Positions 16,968-26,929 of a stretch of DNA of 64,000 bases are shown piece after piece (position 1 is the stretch's first letter; every line of letters begins with the position of its first letter). The notes under the pieces were generated by a model. It had not been told where the DNA came from and searched no databases. It was given only the letters and a program-made list of their open reading frames with translations. Source of the stretch: an uncultured Acidaminococcus sp. (lineage in GTDB: Bacteria > Bacillota > Negativicutes > Acidaminococcales > Acidaminococcaceae); the NCBI GenBank assembly GCA_900554515.1, contig USHN01000001.1, positions 1-64,000 on the forward strand, given 5' to 3'. The translations under genes were made by a program, and so were the position numbers.

Positions 16968-17213
16968 TTAGTCTTTGTTTGCCTTATCCAACAGTTCTAC
17001 TGCGTCTTTGACAGTGCGGATCTTTTCAGCAACATCGTCGGGGATTTCAGTGTTGAATTCCTCTTCGAAAGCCATGATCAGTTCCACAATGTCCAGAGAA
17101 TCAGCTCCCAGATCATCGGTAAACGTAGAATCCATCTTTACGTCTTCAGGAGCAACGCTCAGTTGGTCCACTACGATCACCTTTACTTTTTCAAAAGTGC
17201 TTTCTTCGCTCAT
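16968..17213 (-). CDS. acpP: Acyl carrier protein
   Basis: AcpP is an acidic 81-residue carrier whose phosphopantetheine is attached at Ser39 in the conserved GADSLD motif. A GTG three codons upstream lies inside the GGGAGGTG site, so the ATG at 17213 is the start. It lies between fabG and the flavoenzyme gene in the fab operon. Confidence 0.97.
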   Translation of the reverse strand: MSEESTFEKVKVIVVDQLSVAPEDVKMDSTFTDDLGADSLDIVELIMAFEEEFNTEIPDDVAEKIRTVKDAVELLDKANKD

Positions 17214-17250
17214 GGGTTTCACCTCCCTTCAATCCATACGGGTAATGAAA

Positions 17251-17994
17251 TTACATTACCATGCCACCGTCCACGTTTAACACCTGGCCGGTTATGTAAG
17301 CAGCGTCCTCGGAGACAAGGAATAACACTGCATTGGCAACATCCTGCGGCAGGCCTTGACGGCCCAGGGGAATGGTTTTTTCCATTTCCGCTTTTTGTTC
17401 GTCGGTAAGAACGCTGGTCATATCGGTGGCAATAAAGCCCGGTGCTACCGCATTGACGGTAATATCCCGGGAAGCCACTTCCTTGGCCAGAGATTTGGTC
17501 AGGCCGATAACGCCAGCTTTTGCCGCCGCATAGTTGGCCTGTCCTGCATTGCCCATCTCGCCCACGACAGAAGCCATATTGACGATTTTACCGCCTTTTT
17601 GCTTCATCATAGGACGCATCACAGCCTTGGAGCAGTTAAACACCCCTTTGAGGTTGGTAGCAAGCACCGCATCCCAGTCGTCGTCTTTCATGCGCATAAT
17701 CAGCCCGTCCCGGGTAATTCCGGCGTTATTCACCAGAATATCCAGACGGCCCAGTTCTTTTACAACGTCTTTCACCATGCTGGCAACGGCTTCGCTGTCA
17801 GCCACACTGCACTGGCACAGGATTGCCCTGCGTCCCATGGCTTCAATTTCTGCCTTCACAGCTTCGGCAGCTGCGGTATTGCCCGCATAGTTAATGGCTA
17901 CGTCGGCGCCGTGCTTTGCCAGGGTCATTGCAATGGCCCGGCCGATGCCCCGGCTGCCCCCGGTTACGAGAGCGACTTTACCGGCTAACGTCAT
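17251..17994 (-). CDS. fabG: 3-oxoacyl-ACP reductase FabG
   Basis: FabG is an NADPH-dependent short-chain dehydrogenase that reduces beta-ketoacyl-ACP. The Rossmann motif TGGSRGIG, the NNAGITRD segment, catalytic Ser in ASVVGEMGN and the YAAAKAG pair are present in 247 residues. The ATG follows AGGAGG. It sits one base after the fabD stop. Confidence 0.96.
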   Translation of the reverse strand: MTLAGKVALVTGGSRGIGRAIAMTLAKHGADVAINYAGNTAAAEAVKAEIEAMGRRAILCQCSVADSEAVASMVKDVVKELGRLDILVNNAGITRDGLIMRMKDDDWDAVLATNLKGVFNCSKAVMRPMMKQKGGKIVNMASVVGEMGNAGQANYAAAKAGVIGLTKSLAKEVASRDITVNAVAPGFIATDMTSVLTDEQKAEMEKTIPLGRQGLPQDVANAVLFLVSEDAAYITGQVLNVDGGMVM

Positions 17995-17995
17995 T

Positions 17996-18943
17996 TTATC
18001 TAACCTCCTTTAAATAAGCAAGGGTTTTTTCCAAACTGGCGGGGTCTTCCACGTTCTCCCCTTTGAGGGAACGGTCAATTTTACGGAGCATGCCCGTGAG
18101 AACTTTCCCCGGCCCCACTTCAATATAGGTATCCACACCGTCAGCCATCATCGCCCGGACACTGTCTTCCCACAGTACAGGGTGGGCAGCTTGCTGCACC
18201 AGGTTTTCCCGAATTTCACTGGCCTTGGTTTCCGACTTAGCGTTGATATTGGCCATCACAGGAATTTTGGCATCATGAATTGTAATCGTATCCAGCACTT
18301 CTTTCAGACGGTCTGCTGCCGGCTGCATCAGCGTGCTGTGGAAAGGTGCACTCACGGCCAGCATCATAGCACGCTTGGCACCTGCTTTTTTCATCAGGTC
18401 GGCGGCTTCCTGCACGGCTTCTGTTGCGCCTGCAATAACCACCTGTCCCGGGCAGTTAAAGTTCACGGCTTGTACTGCTTTTCCCGTGCGCTTTTCTACA
18501 TCCGCACAAATGGTTTTGATGGTGTCCGTATCCAGGGCAATGATCGCCGCCATGGCTCCTTTGCCCACAGGAACAGCTTCCTGCATAAATTGCCCTCTTT
18601 TGCGTACAGTACGCACAGCGTCCGCAAAGCTCATAGCTCCGGCACACACCAAAGCAGAATATTCACCCAGGCTGTGGCCTGCGGCTACGTCCGGAAATAC
18701 GCCGTTCTCATTCAAGACTTTCATTGCGGCAACAGAAGCAGTCAGAATCGCCGGCTGGGTATTATAGGTCAGGCGCAAGTCCTCTTCTGGGCCCTTGGCG
18801 ATCAAATCCGTCATGGAAAATCCCAGGGCTTCATCGGCTTCGTTAAAGACTTCTTTCACGCAGGCATACTGCTCGTAAAGGTCTTTCATCATGCCCACGG
18901 CCTGAGAACCTTGTCCAGGGAATAAAAACGCTATTTTGCTCAT
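17996..18943 (-). CDS. fabD: Malonyl-CoA:ACP transacylase FabD
   Basis: FabD loads malonyl groups onto AcpP. The oxyanion motif FPGQGSQ and the nucleophile [10 protein letters not shown] (Ser91) are clear, with the catalytic His in APFHSTLM. The family start [10 protein letters not shown] at 18943 has a GAGGTG site and overlaps the fabH stop (ATGA). The upstream extension inside fabH is rejected. The product is 315 residues. Confidence 0.96.
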   Translation of the reverse strand: MSKIAFLFPGQGSQAVGMMKDLYEQYACVKEVFNEADEALGFSMTDLIAKGPEEDLRLTYNTQPAILTASVAAMKVLNENGVFPDVAAGHSLGEYSALVCAGAMSFADAVRTVRKRGQFMQEAVPVGKGAMAAIIALDTDTIKTICADVEKRTGKAVQAVNFNCPGQVVIAGATEAVQEAADLMKKAGAKRAMMLAVSAPFHSTLMQPAADRLKEVLDTITIHDAKIPVMANINAKSETKASEIRENLVQQAAHPVLWEDSVRAMMADGVDTYIEVGPGKVLTGMLRKIDRSLKGENVEDPASLEKTLAYLKEVR

Positions 18944-19950
18944 GCTTTTTTCACCTCGTCTTTCTGCCATTTCACCACCAGTGTGGCATACGTCAGCCCG
19001 GCGCCAAACCCGACCATCACTACGTTATCTCCTTTATGGATCCGTCCTTCATCCCGTGCCTGGCACAGGGCAATAGGAATGGAGCCACTGGACGTGTTGG
19101 CGTATTTGTCCAGGTTGACAAAAATTTTCTCCATAGGTACTTTTAACCGCTTAGAAGCAGAATCGATAATCCGCAAATTGGCCTGATGCGGAATCAAAAG
19201 GTCAATGGCACTTTGGTCCAGGCCCACTTTATGCAGGGCCGTCAGCACGCTTTTGGGCATGGTACGCACGGCAAATTTAAAGACTTCCCGCCCCACCATG
19301 TGAATGGTGTGCTCTACGGCATCCACGGTCTCATGGCTGGCCGGACGCCGGCTGCCGCCGGCAGGCTGATCCAAATATTTTCCGCCGCTGCCGTCTGCGC
19401 CCATATCAATGGACAAAATGCCGTATCCTTCTTCCACCGGTCCCAACACAGCAGCACCTGCTCCATCACCAAAGAGGATGCAGGTATTTCTGTCCTTCCA
19501 GTTTAGGATACGGGACAAAGTTTCCGCTCCGATAACCAAAACATGTTTGTAGAGTCCGCTGGCAATGCTTTGGCTGGCAATGCCGCAGGCATACACAAAC
19601 CCGCTACATCCTGCGGATAAATCAAACGCAGCCGCATGGGTACATCCCAGCCGGTCCTGCAACAGACAGGCAGTGGAAGGAAACGCCATGTCCGGAGAAG
19701 CAGTTCCTAAAACAATCAGGTCAATTTCTTCCGGTTTTACCCCGGCATCAGCCAGGGCACGCTGTGCCGCGATAAAAGCCAAATCACTGGTGGCCTGTTC
19801 CGGCGCGGCAATATGCCGTTCCCTAATCCCGGTCCGTTCCACGATCCAGGCATCACTGGTATCCACCATCTTTTCCAAATCAAAATTGGTGAGTACTTTT
19901 TCAGGTACATAGTAGCCCATACCCAAAAAGCCCACTGCTGTTTGCGTCAT
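18940..19950 (-). CDS. fabH: 3-oxoacyl-ACP synthase III FabH
   Basis: FabH starts fatty-acid synthesis by condensing acyl-CoA with malonyl-ACP. The triad is Cys115 (SAGCSGF), His in IPHQANLRI and Asn in KYANTSSGS. The 336-residue length is normal. The ATG is two bases after the plsX stop with only a weak ribosome site, so translation is probably coupled to plsX. Confidence 0.96.
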   Translation of the reverse strand: MTQTAVGFLGMGYYVPEKVLTNFDLEKMVDTSDAWIVERTGIRERHIAAPEQATSDLAFIAAQRALADAGVKPEEIDLIVLGTASPDMAFPSTACLLQDRLGCTHAAAFDLSAGCSGFVYACGIASQSIASGLYKHVLVIGAETLSRILNWKDRNTCILFGDGAGAAVLGPVEEGYGILSIDMGADGSGGKYLDQPAGGSRRPASHETVDAVEHTIHMVGREVFKFAVRTMPKSVLTALHKVGLDQSAIDLLIPHQANLRIIDSASKRLKVPMEKIFVNLDKYANTSSGSIPIALCQARDEGRIHKGDNVVMVGFGAGLTYATLVVKWQKDEVKKA

Positions 19951-19952
19951 CT

Positions 19953-20969
19953 TTATAATTCACCGCTTTCTTCATCATGTAAAATTTCTTTACGAATCCG
20001 TCCTACCACGTCTTTTTGTGTCAGCTCCATACATACCCGCAGGGCAGATTTTATGTCCTTGGCATGGGAATTGCCGTGGCAGATGATAAACGGGGCCTTT
20101 ACGCCCATAAGAAGCGCGCCGCCGTATTCGGACACATCAATCCGCCGTCCCAGTTTAAGCAGCGCCGGTTTTACCAAAAGCGCTCCCAGCTTGGCGATGA
20201 TTCCGCCGTCCAGGAGAGTTTCCTTCACCATCTGGCTCAGGGCTTTGGCCAGGCCTTCCATTGTCTTTAAAACCACATTGCCTACAAAGCCGTCGCACAC
20301 TACCACATCCACCGTGCCCCGGTTGATGTCCCTGCCTTCCACATTGCCCACAAAGTGGATGTGGGGATCTTTTTTTAGCAGCGGATACGTCGCCAGGCAC
20401 TGTTCGTTGCCCTTGGTTTCTTCCTCGCCGATATTCAAAAGTCCCACCCGGGGCTTGGCAATCCCCAGCTGCAATTCTGCATAGACGTTGCCCATAATAG
20501 CGCTTTGTACCAAAGTTTCCGGTTTGGCATCCACCACAGCGCCGGAATCCACCAAAACAGTAGCTCCGTCAAGGCTGGGAATGACAGTGGCAATGCTGGG
20601 GCGTTCAATCCCCTGGATTCTTCCCAGGCCAAACAGCGCAGCCGCCACAGCCGCTCCTGTACTGCCAGAAGAAATCAGGGCATCACATTCTTTTTCCCGC
20701 AGCAGCCGGGTTGCCACCACAATGGAAGCATCTTTTTTCTTGCGCACGCTGATGCCGGGGTGATCTTTCATCTCAATCACCTGGCTGGCGTGATGAATGT
20801 ACACATGGGGATTGTTCTCTTCCTGTTCCTTCCCCAATTCCTTTTTGATAACGTCCTGATCGCCTACCAGCACCACATCCAGGCCATATGCTTTCACTGC
20901 CTGGAGGGCTCCTTTGATGATTTCACTGGGACCATAATCCGTTCCCATTACATCAACTGCGATCTTCAT
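19953..20969 (-). CDS. plsX: Phosphate acyltransferase PlsX
   Basis: PlsX makes acyl-phosphate from acyl-ACP for phosphatidic-acid synthesis. The N-terminal MKIAVDVMGTDYGP, the SSGSTGA loop and the C-terminal GVKAPFIICHGNS are diagnostic. The start at 20969 lies inside the 3' end of fapR (17-base overlap). The longer open frame is part of fapR's other frame and not used. Confidence 0.96.
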   Translation of the reverse strand: MKIAVDVMGTDYGPSEIIKGALQAVKAYGLDVVLVGDQDVIKKELGKEQEENNPHVYIHHASQVIEMKDHPGISVRKKKDASIVVATRLLREKECDALISSGSTGAAVAAALFGLGRIQGIERPSIATVIPSLDGATVLVDSGAVVDAKPETLVQSAIMGNVYAELQLGIAKPRVGLLNIGEEETKGNEQCLATYPLLKKDPHIHFVGNVEGRDINRGTVDVVVCDGFVGNVVLKTMEGLAKALSQMVKETLLDGGIIAKLGALLVKPALLKLGRRIDVSEYGGALLMGVKAPFIICHGNSHAKDIKSALRVCMELTQKDVVGRIRKEILHDEESGEL

Positions 20970-21543
20970 TTTCCTGGTTCCTCTTTTCCGGGACAGAAAC
21001 AATCAAAAACTTAGCACGAAAAACTTCTTTGTGATTGTTTCGAATCTTGACCCATATGGTATATTTATCGTCCTGCCTGCGGACCACTTCTGCCCTTGCG
21101 ACCAGTACGGCCCCTACCGGCACAGGGATTTTATATTTTACGTTGCACACCCCGGGCATTGCCTGCGGCGCATCAATCACTGCCAGCGCCAGACTGCTGG
21201 CCTGGGCAAAAATATACTGACCACGACAGACCCCGTTTTTCTGGAACACCATGTCGCGCTCCACCGTCATCATAGAAAGGCCGCTTTTACCTACATCCAG
21301 GTCAATCAGTTCCCCCACGATGTCCGCACTTGTTATGGCCTGCAACTTGGCCTGGGCATCTTCTGCCATATGCCGGGTACGTTCCCGCAGTTCCGGTATG
21401 CCAAGTGCCACCCGATCCAACCGGATGGTCTGTATGCTCACCTGAAAGGTTTCGGCCAAGTGCTCATCGGTTAAGAAGGGATTTTTTGCCAGCAGCTGCT
21501 GCAAGCGCTGCTGCCGTGCTTTTTTCTGTGCAATGGAACCCAT
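20953..21543 (-). CDS. fapR: Fatty-acid/phospholipid regulator FapR
   Basis: FapR is the malonyl-CoA-responsive repressor of Firmicute lipid genes. The N-terminal helix-turn-helix (ARQQRLQQLL..., TDEHLAETFQVSIQTIRLDR) is followed by a hot-dog thioesterase-like effector domain (about 75-190). The ATG at 21543 has an AGGTGG site; an upstream TTG is not needed. It heads the operon it presumably controls, and its promoter overlaps an inverted repeat. Confidence 0.93.
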   Translation of the reverse strand: MGSIAQKKARQQRLQQLLAKNPFLTDEHLAETFQVSIQTIRLDRVALGIPELRERTRHMAEDAQAKLQAITSADIVGELIDLDVGKSGLSMMTVERDMVFQKNGVCRGQYIFAQASSLALAVIDAPQAMPGVCNVKYKIPVPVGAVLVARAEVVRRQDDKYTIWVKIRNNHKEVFRAKFLIVSVPEKRNQENEDRS

Positions 21544-21561
21544 TCTACCACCTACTTTTAA

Positions 21562-21612
21562 TACCAAGTCATAACATGGTACTTATTATAGCAAATCATA
21601 GCAGGATTACAA
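21562..21612 (-). promoter_or_regulatory. fapR operon promoter with inverted-repeat operator
   Basis: On the minus strand TTGTAA (21607-21612) and a perfect TATAAT (21585-21590) are 16 bases apart. Just downstream lies an inverted repeat TACCA (21562-21566) / TGGTA (21577-21581) with AT-rich flanks, which resembles the TAGTACC-containing FapR site. FapR autoregulation by blocking initiation is inferred. Confidence 0.6.
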
Positions 21613-21744
21613 CCCCATGACCTGGCAGAATAGGTAAATGGTACAAATTTTCTATAAGGATTAAAAAAACAATAAAAAGGTGTAGCAGATCTTTTGCCCC
21701 TTCTTGTTTTCATTATAAGCTACTTGGCAGGATTAATAAAGGGC

Positions 21745-21772
21745 AAAAGAAAACGCCGCCCGAAGGCAGCGT
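21745..21772 (-). terminator. Terminator after rpmF
   Basis: On the minus strand the stem AACGCTGCC-TTCG-GGCGGCGTT ends in TTTTCTTTT, 24 bases after the rpmF stop. Confidence 0.85.
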
Positions 21773-21795
21773 TATTCCTTAGATCCAGAGGGATC

Positions 21796-21972
21796 TTATT
21801 CTTCTTTTACAACTTCCTTGCCATCATAGTAGCCGCAGGAAGGGCACACATGATGAGGAAGCTTGAATTCGTGGCACTGGGGACATTCCACCATGCCAGG
21901 CGCGCTCAGCTTCCAATTGGCACGACGGGAATCCCGGCGGGCTTTGGACATTTTTCTCTTAGGTACTGCCAT
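21796..21972 (-). CDS. rpmF: 50S ribosomal protein L32
   Basis: This 58-residue gene starts [20 protein letters not shown], a typical bL32. It keeps both zinc-binding pairs, CPQC and CPSC, so it is the zinc-containing form. The ATG follows GGAGG at 9 bases. The order yceD-rpmF with plsX/fab genes nearby is conserved in many bacteria. Confidence 0.96.
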   Translation of the reverse strand: MAVPKRKMSKARRDSRRANWKLSAPGMVECPQCHEFKLPHHVCPSCGYYDGKEVVKEE

Positions 21973-21996
21973 ATTGTCACACCTCCTACACTCAAT

Positions 21997-22497
21997 CTAT
22001 TTCAAGAGCGCTTTGAGCGCTTCCAGCCTGGGGTCAATGGAGTGGGTATCGCAGTGACAAGTCACTGCGTTCCGGTCACATCCGCAGACCGGGCAAATTC
22101 CCTTGCAGTCCGGCTTACACAGAACTCGGTCAGGTATAGCCAGCAGCAGGGATTCCCTCAAAGCATCCGTAACATCAACCAGATCATGCTGATAGGTAAA
22201 GGCGTCTTCTTCCAGCCCTTCCGTGCCAGCGGGATAATACCGTTCTTCCACTTCTGCGGTAAGGGGCATGGTCACCTCTTTCAGGCAACGGGCACAAGTG
22301 CCATGTGCCACAAAATGTTCCGTGGCTTTTAGCAGCAATACGTCCCCGCCATTAGAGATAGTCCCCGTGATTTCCACTGGGCCTTCCAGATCTGCATCCG
22401 CAGGCAGAAGATCCAGTTCTCTGCCTGTGAGTACGTAATGGAAATCCGCCGATCCTGTCAGTGTTTTTTTGATTTCTGCTACATTGATCTTAATCAT
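21997..22497 (-). CDS. YceD/DUF177-family protein
   Basis: The 166-residue protein belongs to DUF177 (YceD), linked in the literature to 23S rRNA accumulation and almost always encoded next to rpmF. It has the family CARC pair, an acidic middle, and a Cys-rich C-terminus (CKPDC, CPVCGC, CHC) suggestive of metal binding. Its ribosome site is weak. A consensus promoter lies immediately upstream, so yceD-rpmF form their own transcript. Confidence 0.88.
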   Translation of the reverse strand: MIKINVAEIKKTLTGSADFHYVLTGRELDLLPADADLEGPVEITGTISNGGDVLLLKATEHFVAHGTCARCLKEVTMPLTAEVEERYYPAGTEGLEEDAFTYQHDLVDVTDALRESLLLAIPDRVLCKPDCKGICPVCGCDRNAVTCHCDTHSIDPRLEALKALLK

Positions 22498-22512
22498 AAG
22501 TTCAACCGTTAC

Positions 22513-22541
22513 ATTATACCGGCAGCGCTACGCTTTGTCAA
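22513..22541 (-). promoter_or_regulatory. Consensus promoter of yceD-rpmF
   Basis: On the minus strand TTGACA (22536-22541) and TATAAT (22513-22518) are separated by exactly 17 bases. It lies in the 57-base gap after ackA, as expected for a ribosomal-protein gene. Confidence 0.85.
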
Positions 22542-22554
22542 GAAATCCGCTCTA

Positions 22555-23751
22555 TTATTTGCCGCACAGACGGTTGGTGTCCCGGGCAATAGCCAGTTCC
22601 TCGTTAGTAGGAATCAGGAACACTTTGACTTTGGAATCAGCAGCACTGATTTCCGTATCTTTGCCACGCACGTTGTTGCGTTCTGCATCAATTTTCACGC
22701 CCATGTATTCCAGTCCGGAGCAGATCTGGGCACGGGTATGAGGATCGTTTTCACCTACACCTGCAGTGAACACAATAGCATCCACGCCGCCCATAGCAGC
22801 GGCATACGCACCTACATAGCGTTTTACCTGATAGCAGAACATATCCAGTGCCAACTGGCATCTGTCATTGCCTTTGGCTGCTTCTGCTTCCAGATCCCGG
22901 AAGTCGCTGGACACGCCGGAAATTCCCAGCACGCCGCATTGTTTATTCATGTATTGATCCACACCTTCGGCGTCAAGGCCCAATTTATTCATCAATACAG
23001 GCACCACAGCAGGATCAATGGACCCGGTACGGGTTCCCATGAGTACGCCGTCCAGCGGGGTAAAGCCCATGGAAGTATCTACGGATTTTCCGCCGTTTAC
23101 AGCCGTAATGCTGGAACCATTGCCCAAATGGCAGGTAATGATCTTCAAATCTTTAATGTCCTTGCCCATCAGCTGTGCGCAGTGGTTAGCAACAAATTTA
23201 TGGCTGGTACCGTGGAATCCATATTTACGAATCCCGAACTTTTTGTATTCTTCGTATTTTACGCCAAACATATAGGCCACAGGAGGCATGGTTTGATGGA
23301 AAGCGGTATCAAAAGCAGCCACTTGCGGAGTACCGGGCATCAGTTTCTGGCAGGCACGAATACCGGCTATGTTGGCAGGCTGATGCAGCGGTGCCATGTC
23401 GCTCAGGTCTTCAATCTGCTTTAAAACTTCCGGCGTAATCACTACGGATTCCCCGAAGACTTCGCCGCCATGTACCACTCTATGGCCCACGGCATCAATT
23501 TCATCCATGGAGCGGATCACACCATGATTGGGGTCCACCAGGGCAGCCAGCACTTTTTTAATCCCGTCCACATGGTCGGGAATAGCACTTTCCAGTCTGA
23601 CCTTATTTTTGCCAGCGGGAGTATGGGTCAGCACGGACCCTTCAATACCAATACGTTCAACCAAACCTTTTGCGATAACAGATTCATTTTCCATATCAAT
23701 CAGCTGATATTTAATGGAAGAACTGCCGCAGTTTACAACAAAAATCTTCAT
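22555..23751 (-). CDS. ackA: Acetate kinase
   Basis: AckA interconverts acetyl phosphate and acetate with ATP formation, the last energy-yielding step of acetate fermentation. The 398-residue chain starts [15 protein letters not shown], with VHGGE, HLGNGSS and FTAGVGEN motifs of the ASKHA fold. A rich AGGAGGCAGGAG site precedes the ATG at 23751, which rejects the longer frame. No pta gene is adjacent. Confidence 0.97.
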   Translation of the reverse strand: MKIFVVNCGSSSIKYQLIDMENESVIAKGLVERIGIEGSVLTHTPAGKNKVRLESAIPDHVDGIKKVLAALVDPNHGVIRSMDEIDAVGHRVVHGGEVFGESVVITPEVLKQIEDLSDMAPLHQPANIAGIRACQKLMPGTPQVAAFDTAFHQTMPPVAYMFGVKYEEYKKFGIRKYGFHGTSHKFVANHCAQLMGKDIKDLKIITCHLGNGSSITAVNGGKSVDTSMGFTPLDGVLMGTRTGSIDPAVVPVLMNKLGLDAEGVDQYMNKQCGVLGISGVSSDFRDLEAEAAKGNDRCQLALDMFCYQVKRYVGAYAAAMGGVDAIVFTAGVGENDPHTRAQICSGLEYMGVKIDAERNNVRGKDTEISAADSKVKVFLIPTNEELAIARDTNRLCGK

Positions 23752-23818
23752 TCTCCTGCCTCCTGCTTTCATTGCATACTAAGCCAGTATGATGCGTCCA
23801 CGCCCATCATACCGAATA

Positions 23819-23847
23819 ATTTTATCAAATCTCCCCGAAAATGTCCA
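23819..23847 (-). promoter_or_regulatory. Possible ackA promoter
   Basis: On the minus strand TGGACA (23842-23847) and TAAAAT (23819-23824) are 17 bases apart, within the divergent region between ackA and the TtcA-like gene. A TATAAT on the plus strand at 23855-23860 may serve the divergent gene but lacks a clear -35. Confidence 0.5.
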
Positions 23848-23890
23848 GATGTAGTATAATATTTAAACACTAAGGAATAAGGAGGAGGAT

Positions 23891-24679
23891 ATGTCTAGGC
23901 AGCCTTATGTTCCCGCCCCGATGTTAAACAAACTATGGCGGGCAATCATCGAATTTGATATGATCCAGGAGGGGGACAACATCTTAATTGGTCTGTCCGG
24001 GGGTAAGGACAGCCAGTTTATGACCGCAGCCCTGGCAGAAATCCAAGAACACTCTCCCCGGCACTTTACGTTATGCTGCTACACCATGGATGGAGAATTT
24101 GAGAAAGGCACATTTCCGCAAAAAGAACTAGAAGCGTTTTGCGCCAAATACCATCTTCCTCACTACAGCGGCAAGGTTCCTATTGAAAAATTATGGGCCC
24201 ACCGGGGCAATACCCCCTGCTTCACCTGCGCTTATTTCCGCCGGGCCGCCATGAACCGGATGGCTAAGGAACTGGGCTGCAATAAGGTGGCGCTGGCGCA
24301 TCATAATGACGACGCCGTGGAAACGCTGATGCTGAACTTATTTAATTCCGGGCAGATGAAAACATTTCTGCCAGTGACGTATCTAAGCAAAAGCGAAATC
24401 ACCGTCATCCGCCCGCTGCTCTTTTACCGGGAAGCAGAAATCATCCATTACGGGAAAGAGCTGAATCTAGTGCCTCTGAAAAACCCCTGTGCCTATGACG
24501 GCACCACCAACCGGCAGGGCATGAAGGAGCTTGCCGCGGAACTGGATCAGCGGATCCCCCATTTTTATGATCACATGGCCAGTGCCCTCCGCCACGATCC
24601 CAACGAAGAACTGTGGCCGGAAAAACTGGCACAAAAGGAAATGTTACAGCGATTTAAAACGTTTTGGGGTAAAAACTAG
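23891..24679 (+). CDS. TtcA-family tRNA 2-thiocytidine biosynthesis-like ATPase
   Basis: This is a PP-loop ATP pyrophosphatase of 262 residues. The PP-loop is SGGKDS at 36-41. A CxxC pair follows in TPCFTCAYFRR, and a third Cys is in NPCAYDG, the arrangement of TtcA/TtuA enzymes that hold an oxygen-sensitive 4Fe-4S cluster and thiolate tRNA. The exact tRNA position cannot be told from sequence. The ATG follows GGAGGAGG. It is 27 bases upstream of the purine permease, and the two probably share a transcript. Confidence 0.82.
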   Translation: MSRQPYVPAPMLNKLWRAIIEFDMIQEGDNILIGLSGGKDSQFMTAALAEIQEHSPRHFTLCCYTMDGEFEKGTFPQKELEAFCAKYHLPHYSGKVPIEKLWAHRGNTPCFTCAYFRRAAMNRMAKELGCNKVALAHHNDDAVETLMLNLFNSGQMKTFLPVTYLSKSEITVIRPLLFYREAEIIHYGKELNLVPLKNPCAYDGTTNRQGMKELAAELDQRIPHFYDHMASALRHDPNEELWPEKLAQKEMLQRFKTFWGKN

Positions 24680-24706
24680 TAAAACAATTACGAAAGGAAG
24701 CGTATC

Positions 24707-26092
24707 ATGGAAGCATTTTTAGACAAGGTTTTCCACCTAAAAGAAAACCACACCTCCGTCCGTACGGAGCTTATTGCCGGCATTACCACCTTTATGACCA
24801 TGGCCTATATTTTAATCGTAAACCCGGCCATCATGTCCGCCACCGGGATGGATAAGGGCGCTGTGCTCACCGCCACAGCCATTGCCTCCGCCCTTGGGAC
24901 CTTTTTCATGGCAGCATTTGCCAATTATCCCTTTGCACTGGCACCAGGGATGGGGCTCAATGCCTTTTTTGCCTACACGGTCTGCCTGCAGATGGGCAAC
25001 AGCTGGGAAATGGCACTTTCTGCGGTCTTTATTGAAGGGATTATTTTTATTATCCTGTCGCTGACCAGCATCCGGGAAGCCATTTTCAATGCCATCCCTC
25101 ATACGCTGAAACAAGCGATTTCTGTAGGAATCGGGCTTTTCATTGCCTTTATCGGGCTATTAAACGCCCGCATCATCGTAGCAAACCCGGCCACTAAAGT
25201 TTCCTTGTACTCCTTCACCAAGTCCATGGCAGACAACACCTTCCACAGCGTGGGGATTACCGTAGTCCTGTCTTTGATAGGAATTTTGTTCACGGCCCTG
25301 TTGATGGTAAAGAAAGTCCGGGGCAATATTTTATTTGGGATCCTGTTCACCTGGATTTTGGGCATGATTTGCCAAGCCACGGGACTATTTACTCCGGATC
25401 CCAAGCTAGGGACATTCAGCGTCTTCCCGGATCTTTCCCAAGGGCTGGCATCTTTCATACCCCAAAGTCCCGCTTCCCTTTTTATGCAGCTGGATTTCTC
25501 CCATGTATTATCCCTCAATTTCTTTGCAGTTATCTTTGCCTTCTTATTTGTAGATACCTTTGATACCTTGGGGACGTTAATCGGCGTTGCCACCCGCAGC
25601 AATATGCTGGACGAAAATAATCAGCTCCCCCACATTAAAGGCGCCCTGATGGCGGACGCTACGGCCACTGTGACCGGTTCTCTTTTAGGGTGTAGCACGG
25701 TCACCACCTATGTAGAAAGTGCCGCTGGCGTTGCCGAAGGAGGCCGCACAGGCCTGACCTCCGCCACCGTAGGCGTACTCTTTTTGCTGTCGTTATGTCT
25801 CTCCCCCTTCTTTATGGCCATTCCCTCTTTTGCCACGGCCCCGGCACTGATCGTTGTCGGCTTTTTGATGTTCTCATCCGTAGTAAATATCAATATGGGA
25901 GATCTTAGCGAAGCGATTCCCGCTTACATTGCCATCATTGCCATGCCTTTTGCGTACAGCATTTCTGAAGGCATTTCCTTTGGAACCATTTCCTATGTGG
26001 TGCTGAATGTATTGTGCGGCAAACGGGAAAAGATCAGCAAGCTGATGTATGTACTGGCTGTGCTGTTTATCTTTAAATATTTCTTCCTGTAA
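24707..26092 (+). CDS. NCS2-family (AzgA/PbuG-type) purine permease
   Basis: This polytopic inner-membrane transporter has 461 residues and about 12-14 hydrophobic segments. The N-terminal RTELIAGITTFMTMAYILIVNP, the APGMGLNAFFAYTV segment and the DTFDTLGTLIGVA motif are typical of the guanine/hypoxanthine/adenine permease group. The ribosome site is GGAAG. No purine riboswitch was seen upstream. A strong terminator follows. Confidence 0.92.
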   Translation: MEAFLDKVFHLKENHTSVRTELIAGITTFMTMAYILIVNPAIMSATGMDKGAVLTATAIASALGTFFMAAFANYPFALAPGMGLNAFFAYTVCLQMGNSWEMALSAVFIEGIIFIILSLTSIREAIFNAIPHTLKQAISVGIGLFIAFIGLLNARIIVANPATKVSLYSFTKSMADNTFHSVGITVVLSLIGILFTALLMVKKVRGNILFGILFTWILGMICQATGLFTPDPKLGTFSVFPDLSQGLASFIPQSPASLFMQLDFSHVLSLNFFAVIFAFLFVDTFDTLGTLIGVATRSNMLDENNQLPHIKGALMADATATVTGSLLGCSTVTTYVESAAGVAEGGRTGLTSATVGVLFLLSLCLSPFFMAIPSFATAPALIVVGFLMFSSVVNINMGDLSEAIPAYIAIIAMPFAYSISEGISFGTISYVVLNVLCGKREKISKLMYVLAVLFIFKYFFL

Positions 26093-26105
26093 AATCCCAA
26101 GCAAA

Positions 26106-26134
26106 AATAAGCGGCCCCTGGCCGCTTATTTATT
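26106..26134 (+). terminator. Terminator after the purine permease
   Basis: The perfect 11-base stem AATAAGCGGCC / GGCCGCTTATT with a 3-base loop is followed by TATTTA. Confidence 0.8.
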
Positions 26135-26164
26135 TACGATTTATCCTATGGAAAGGTTTATGTT

Positions 26165-26926
26165 ATGGAAAAAAACTTTGATATCAATGCGGAAGGATTT
26201 TCCATCCGCTGCAAACTATTTTATGAAAAAGACTTTCGTCATATCCCCCATGTGGTGCTTTGCACCCATGGTTTCGGTGGCAGCAAGGAAAATCACTCCG
26301 CTGCCAAATTTGCACAGCAGTATATCACCAAATACAAGGACTGCGGCGTTATTGTTTTCGACTGGCCCTGTCACGGTGCAGATGCCCGGAAAAAGATGGT
26401 ACTCAGCGAATATATGACCTACCTGCGCCTGGTAACGGCCTATGCCAAAGAAGAGCTGGGCGCTAAAGAAATCTTTAACTACTCCACCAGCTTCGGAGCC
26501 TACTTGACGCTAAAATACATCCATGATGCAAGAAATCCATTTCAAAAGATTGCCCTCCGCAGCCCAGGCATTGCCATGTACCAGCTGATGCTGAATAACC
26601 TCACCCCGGAAGAACTGGCTAAAGTGGAAAAAGGCAAGGAAGTTTCCGTTGGTTATGATCGGAAGATGAAGCTGGACAAAACATTTCTGGAGGAGCTGAA
26701 AGCTTCCGATATCCGCCAATACGAATATTTTGACTTGGCAGATTCCATGCTCATTCTTCATGGCACCAAGGACAAACTGGCGCCCCTTGCAGATAGTCAG
26801 GCCTTTGCCGAAAATAACGTTATCACCTTTATTCCCGTGGAAAACGCCAACCACACCTTCTCCGACCCCACAACCAGCGACTTTGCCGCCCACACCATTG
26901 TGGAATTTTTTAGGCCAAATTCGTAA
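26165..26926 (+). CDS. Alpha/beta hydrolase of the S33/Hydrolase_4 type
   Basis: This is a 253-residue cytoplasmic alpha/beta hydrolase with no signal peptide. The oxyanion-side HGFGGSKE, the nucleophile elbow YSTSFGAY (Ser instead of the first Gly of GxSxG), the acid in LHGTKDKLAP and the terminal His in NANHTFSD give a plausible Ser-Asp-His triad. The substrate is unknown; small esters or lipids are possible. The gene stands alone between the permease terminator and a convergent TetR gene. Confidence 0.8.
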   Translation: MEKNFDINAEGFSIRCKLFYEKDFRHIPHVVLCTHGFGGSKENHSAAKFAQQYITKYKDCGVIVFDWPCHGADARKKMVLSEYMTYLRLVTAYAKEELGAKEIFNYSTSFGAYLTLKYIHDARNPFQKIALRSPGIAMYQLMLNNLTPEELAKVEKGKEVSVGYDRKMKLDKTFLEELKASDIRQYEYFDLADSMLILHGTKDKLAPLADSQAFAENNVITFIPVENANHTFSDPTTSDFAAHTIVEFFRPNS

Positions 26927-26929
26927 CCG

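Noticed and set aside
22438..23424. 328-residue plus-strand open frame
   Set aside because: It is antisense to ackA and yceD with shadow-like composition.
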